From: 40CM-4-68-19 sp036513415
Lineage (GTDB): Bacteria > Myxococcota > Myxococcia > Myxococcales > 40CM-4-68-19
Assembly (NCBI GenBank): GCA_036513415.1
Contig: DATBZA010000088.1
Location: 24,651 to 88,650, forward strand
Direction: 5' to 3'
Length of the DNA: 64,000 nt
Below the pieces are notes generated by a model. The model worked only from the letters and a program-made list of their open reading frames with translations. It made no database searches and was not told the DNA's origin. Of this stretch, positions 60,706 to 64,000 are shown one piece after another (positions within the stretch are counted from its first letter, which is position 1; each line of letters opens with the position of its first letter). The position numbers and the translations under genes are program-made.

Positions 60706-62616
60706 CGACTGACGATCGGGGAACATCGCCTTTCGCAAAACCGCCGACCGTTTCTGTAAGTCCGCCATGAATCCCTGGAAGATCGGGTCCGATCGGATCG
60801 GATCCAGGTTCGGATCGCGCGCAAACAGCGGGTAGCAAGGGAACCCGGTCTCGGCGGCTTCCCGGAGCCAGTCGACAGCCTCCTTGGCACGCCCCATGCG
60901 CGCGCTGGCAGAGGCGGCGAAATACGCGGCGTGATGGGCAGGGTTGACGGCCTTCCTTCTGGCGACGGTCTCGATCAACGCTGCCGCCTTGAGGGGTTCC
61001 GACTCGGCCAATCGCATGGCTTCGATGCCGGCCAGATTCCCACCCTTGTCGTTCGGGTATTTGCGCAAGGCCGCCTTGAGTTGCAACGACGCTTCCTCTC
61101 GTCTGCCCAACCGGAGCAAGGTAAAGACGGTGTTGGCTTCGACGAGCTCCGGCAAGACGGGGCCGGGAATGCTCAAGAATGTAGCGAGCGCTTCTTCGTC
61201 CTTTCCCATCCAAAGGAAGGCCTGCGCCCGGGAATTCAGCGCCTGCGCGTTGCTGGGGTTGATCGCGAGCGCTATGGAGGCGTGCTGAAGGGCTTCCTCG
61301 AAGAAGCCGACGTGGACGTAGACGCGTGCGAGGCGTCGGTGGGCTCCATCCGAATTCGGATTCAGACTCAACGCCCGGCGGAATTCCTGGGCGGCCCGTT
61401 CGTGTGCGAAATGATGCGAGTGGGTCCAGAGCAGGTCGCCGCGGGCCAGGTAGGCTTCGGGCAGATCGGGGTCGAGCGACAGAGCCTTTTCAGCAGCCGC
61501 GAACGCCTTCTGCTCCAGTTCCCCGGTCTCCTCGGGCGTGACGAAGGTCAGCCGAACGACGTGAGCCACCGCCAACTCGGCGTAGGCGGGCGCGAACTCG
61601 GGATCGAGCGCGACGGCGTGTTCGAGCAGCGCGATCGCGGCCTGGCTGTCGGCGTCCGTGGTCCGGACGCTGAGATACCGCGCGCGCAATACGGACTCGT
61701 ACGCCTCGGGGTTGACCGGGCGCAGCTTGCCCAGACGCGCCTGTTCCGGAGCCGTGAGCCTTGCGCGCACGTGGCCGGCGATGGCCACGGTGACTTCGCG
61801 CTGGAGGGTGAGCACGTCGCGCAGGTTGCGCTCATAAACGTCTGACCATGTCGGGCGGTCGGTATCGGGGTCGATCAGCTGCGCCGTAATCCGTACGCGA
61901 TCGCCCGAACGCAGAACTGAGCCGGCCACGAGCGCCTGCACTCCCAACTCGCGAGCGACCTTGCTTGGCGGGGTATGCGTCCCTTTGTACTTCATCACCG
62001 AGGTACGGGCGATGACCCGCAAGCTCCCGATCTTGCCCAGCTCGGTGATGAGCGCCTCGGTCATGCCGTCGGCGACATACTCCTGCGTAGGGTCATCGGA
62101 GAGGTTGTCGAGTGGCAACACCGCAAGCGACCCGATCTCTGGCTTCGTCCTGTCACCAGCCCGCTCGAACCGCGACACGTACGCGATCGTCACCAGCACG
62201 ACCGCACCCAGACCGGCTAGCACGAGCCACCGACGCGCCCACCGCACGTATCCAGGATTGGCGTGATCCCCAGGGTCGGGCGGCACGTGCGGCTGCGAGT
62301 CCTCGCCGCTCTCCACTGTTGTTGGCGTCGCCGTCGTCTCCACGGCGGCGGCTTGCTGCTGGGCGAGGCCCGAACCGCGGCCACGCCACCAAGCATCGAG
62401 CTCCGGGCGGAAGCCGTACACCGTGCCGAGCCTGTCGTGCACGTGACGATGCACAGGCATCCGCTCGCGCTTTTCCCAGCGCTGGACGGTGCTCACATCC
62501 CGCTTCAGGTAGGCGGCAATGTCCTTCCACGAATCCAGCCGATCGGAAGGTTCTTCGTCACCAATTCGCGCGGATGACGGCGGCGGAGGTTCATTCGGCA
62601 TGGCCTTCCTTGCCAC
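60697..62616 (-). CDS. Transmembrane TPR protein with N-terminal helix-turn-helix
   Basis: The 639-residue protein has a MerR/excisionase-like DNA-binding helix-turn-helix at about 27-75 (SWKDIAAYLKRDVSTVQRWE), a Pro-rich linker, one membrane helix near 130-148 (LVLAGLGAVVLVTIAYV), a periplasmic FlgO-like domain (SLAVLPLDNLSDDP, VADGMTEALITELGKIGSLR) and C-terminal TPR repeats (AYAELAVAH, HRRLARVYVHVGFFEEALQH). The CadC-like layout suggests a membrane-bound transcription regulator. Its target may be the divergent haloperoxidase-like gene; that is inference. Confidence 0.88.
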   Translation of the reverse strand: MARKAMPNEPPPPSSARIGDEEPSDRLDSWKDIAAYLKRDVSTVQRWEKRERMPVHRHVHDRLGTVYGFRPELDAWWRGRGSGLAQQQAAAVETTATPTTVESGEDSQPHVPPDPGDHANPGYVRWARRWLVLAGLGAVVLVTIAYVSRFERAGDRTKPEIGSLAVLPLDNLSDDPTQEYVADGMTEALITELGKIGSLRVIARTSVMKYKGTHTPPSKVARELGVQALVAGSVLRSGDRVRITAQLIDPDTDRPTWSDVYERNLRDVLTLQREVTVAIAGHVRARLTAPEQARLGKLRPVNPEAYESVLRARYLSVRTTDADSQAAIALLEHAVALDPEFAPAYAELAVAHVVRLTFVTPEETGELEQKAFAAAEKALSLDPDLPEAYLARGDLLWTHSHHFAHERAAQEFRRALSLNPNSDGAHRRLARVYVHVGFFEEALQHASIALAINPSNAQALNSRAQAFLWMGKDEEALATFLSIPGPVLPELVEANTVFTLLRLGRREEASLQLKAALRKYPNDKGGNLAGIEAMRLAESEPLKAAALIETVARRKAVNPAHHAAYFAASASARMGRAKEAVDWLREAAETGFPCYPLFARDPNLDPIRSDPIFQGFMADLQKRSAVLRKAMFPDRQSSR

Positions 62617-62836
62617 CAGCTGACCACCCGGTCAGGCCGCGACTCTAACGCGCGTCCACTCGACACCGCAACTCACGGCATTCCGCCGCAATGCGCGCTG
62701 CCGCACTCTGCAGCTTGAGTGGAACGATGCGGCAGCGCGATCGATGGGGCGCACTCGCCAGCCGCTGACAACGTGAGGGTGCGGGCAGATCCGGTTGGAG
62801 GCTGGCCATCCGGTTACCAAGAAAAGGAGCAGTCAG

Positions 62837-64000
62837 ATGATGGAACACAAATGGAAACTGAACCCTGGTGGCGTGCTCATCCTCATCGCGTCGAGCGTTC
62901 TCGCGGGCGATCCCGTAGTGACCGCACAGGAGTCTTCCGCCACGGTCAACCGGGGACTGGAGGTCGATTCGGTGGGCGAACCCGGCGGTTTTGGGGGGGA
63001 GGAGAACCCTGACCAGGTGCTGGAGTGGAATCAGATCTTCATCGATACGCTGGTCGCGACGAATACCGCGAACTCGTCCAGTCAGCGGCTCGGGGCGATC
63101 GTTCACACGGCGATCTTCGACGCGTACAACGGAATCGAACGCCGCTACACGCCGATGTTCGTCCAGAATTGGGCTCCCAAGGGAGCATCGCGACGAGCGG
63201 CGGTCATTGCTGCGGCCTACACAGCGCTGATCGGCCTGTTCCCGTCCCAGCAGCCGGCGCTGAATGCCCGATATACGGAGTCGCTCGCGGCGCTGACAGA
63301 CGATGGCGAGGATGGCGGCCGCTCGCACGAGCGCGGGATCGCGTGGGGAACCGAGGTCGCGCAGGCCGTGCTCGCCTGGCGTGCGACCGATGGGTTCAGC
63401 GGCAGCTACCCTCCGTTCATCGGCGGAACCGCCATCGGCCAGTGGCGGCCGACACCGCCAGCGTTCGGGCCGATGAGCGCCCAGTGGCTGGCATTCAACG
63501 CGCCGTTCGTGCTGCCAAGCGAGACCCAGTTCCGTCCTGAGCCGCCGCGAGCTCTGACCAGCGCCACCTACACAGACGATTTCTCCGCGGTGAAGGCGCT
63601 TGGCCGTAGGACCGGATCGACGCGTACCGACGAACAGACGGCGCTCGCCCTGTTCTGGGACGGCAACGCCAGCGTCCACTGGAATCAGGCGGCGAACCAG
63701 ATGGCGCGCGCCAACAACCTGTCCCTCTCCGACCACAACCGGCTTCTCGCGGCGGTGAACCTCGCGATGGCCGACACGGCCATCACCATCTGGAGCAGCA
63801 AGCGATTCTACGGCTCCGTTCCGACGGAGGTGACCTGGCGTCCGGTGACTTCGATCCCGCTGGCGGACTCTGACGGCAACCCCGAGACCGCTGCCGATCC
63901 GGAGTGGCTGCCGCTCATCAACACGCCATCGCACCCGGAATACCCTGCCGGGCACCCTAGCCAGAACGGCGCGGCGGCGACCGTTCTCCTCAGCTACTTC
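62837..64000 (+). CDS. Vanadium-dependent haloperoxidase/PAP2-like exported protein, 3' part missing
   Basis: ATG 62837 (or 62840) follows AAGGAGC and opens a signal peptide (LNPGGVLILIASSVLAGD). About 388 residues are visible before the right edge. WNQIFIDTLVATN and GAIVHTAIFDAYNGIE mark the helical N-terminal region of the vanadium-haloperoxidase family. HWNQAANQMARANNLSLSDH is typical of the middle, and TPSHPEYPAGHPSQNGAAAT begins the phosphate/vanadate-binding motif with its catalytic His. The second His and Arg motifs are off the window. Peroxidase or phosphatase activity cannot be separated from sequence alone. Confidence 0.85.
   Translation, partial: MMEHKWKLNPGGVLILIASSVLAGDPVVTAQESSATVNRGLEVDSVGEPGGFGGEENPDQVLEWNQIFIDTLVATNTANSSSQRLGAIVHTAIFDAYNGIERRYTPMFVQNWAPKGASRRAAVIAAAYTALIGLFPSQQPALNARYTESLAALTDDGEDGGRSHERGIAWGTEVAQAVLAWRATDGFSGSYPPFIGGTAIGQWRPTPPAFGPMSAQWLAFNAPFVLPSETQFRPEPPRALTSATYTDDFSAVKALGRRTGSTRTDEQTALALFWDGNASVHWNQAANQMARANNLSLSDHNRLLAAVNLAMADTAITIWSSKRFYGSVPTEVTWRPVTSIPLADSDGNPETAADPEWLPLINTPSHPEYPAGHPSQNGAAATVLLSYF

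Overview
The window is 64 kb of very GC-rich DNA (roughly two thirds G+C by eye) packed with genes on both strands. It carries no rRNA, tRNA, CRISPR array, transposase or phage gene that I can recognise. Lipoproteins, two tripartite RND pumps, TolC-type channels, outer-membrane barrels, Tat substrates, many stand-alone receiver proteins and an NtrC-type sigma-54 activator all point to a Gram-negative aerobe or facultative anaerobe. The style fits Myxococcota (Anaeromyxobacter-like) best, but there is no phylogenetic marker here to prove it.

Layout. 1-3002 (minus): head of a kdp potassium-ATPase operon, with a 27-codon membrane-peptide gene in front of kdpF-kdpA-kdpB. 3310-5820 (plus): receiver protein, soluble histidine kinase and FixJ/NarL-type regulator. 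5836-11678 (minus): MexAB-OprM-like efflux operon. 11947-18629: DUF4136 lipoprotein, two receiver proteins, NYN-LOTUS RNase-like protein, methyltransferase, MsrB and a SagB/ThcOx-type dehydrogenase. 18838-23795: PhoX-like secreted protein, a scar of broken genes (half of chrA, pepE head, ornithine cyclodeaminase tail), then an ArsR-like regulator coupled to a threonine-dehydratase-like enzyme. 23829-27169 (minus): envelope proteins, including a cupredoxin lipoprotein / five-bladed propeller lipoprotein / outer-membrane barrel operon, and YceI. 27464-30865: TPR membrane glycosyltransferase and aldo/keto reductase. 31056-37290 (plus): cobalamin riboswitch, stump of a TonB receptor, then cobT-cobS-btuF-btuC-btuD-cobO-cobU and a broken cobQ. 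37338-45286: LVIVD-like secreted protein and a Cus/Czc-type heavy-metal RND operon. 45679-53728: giant patatin-like protein, SDR remnant, superoxide dismutase, HpnR-like B12/radical-SAM hopanoid methylase, UPF0104 membrane protein and DoxX. 53810-56064 (minus): molybdopterin oxidoreductase, cytochrome b and a DUF5666-like protein. 56537-64000: small proteins, lone MacB-type permease, sigma-54 regulator, TPR sensor protein and the start of a vanadium-haloperoxidase-like gene that runs off the right edge.

Two themes stand out. First, B12: the surviving cob/btu genes make a complete cobinamide uptake and salvage set under a cobalamin riboswitch, while the riboswitch-proximal receptor and cobQ are stumps; a B12-dependent methylase lies 13 kb away. 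Second, at least eight gene fragments lie directly against intact genes with no mobile element nearby. This is either real deletional erosion or an assembly that dropped short stretches, and it should be settled before any gene loss is interpreted biologically.
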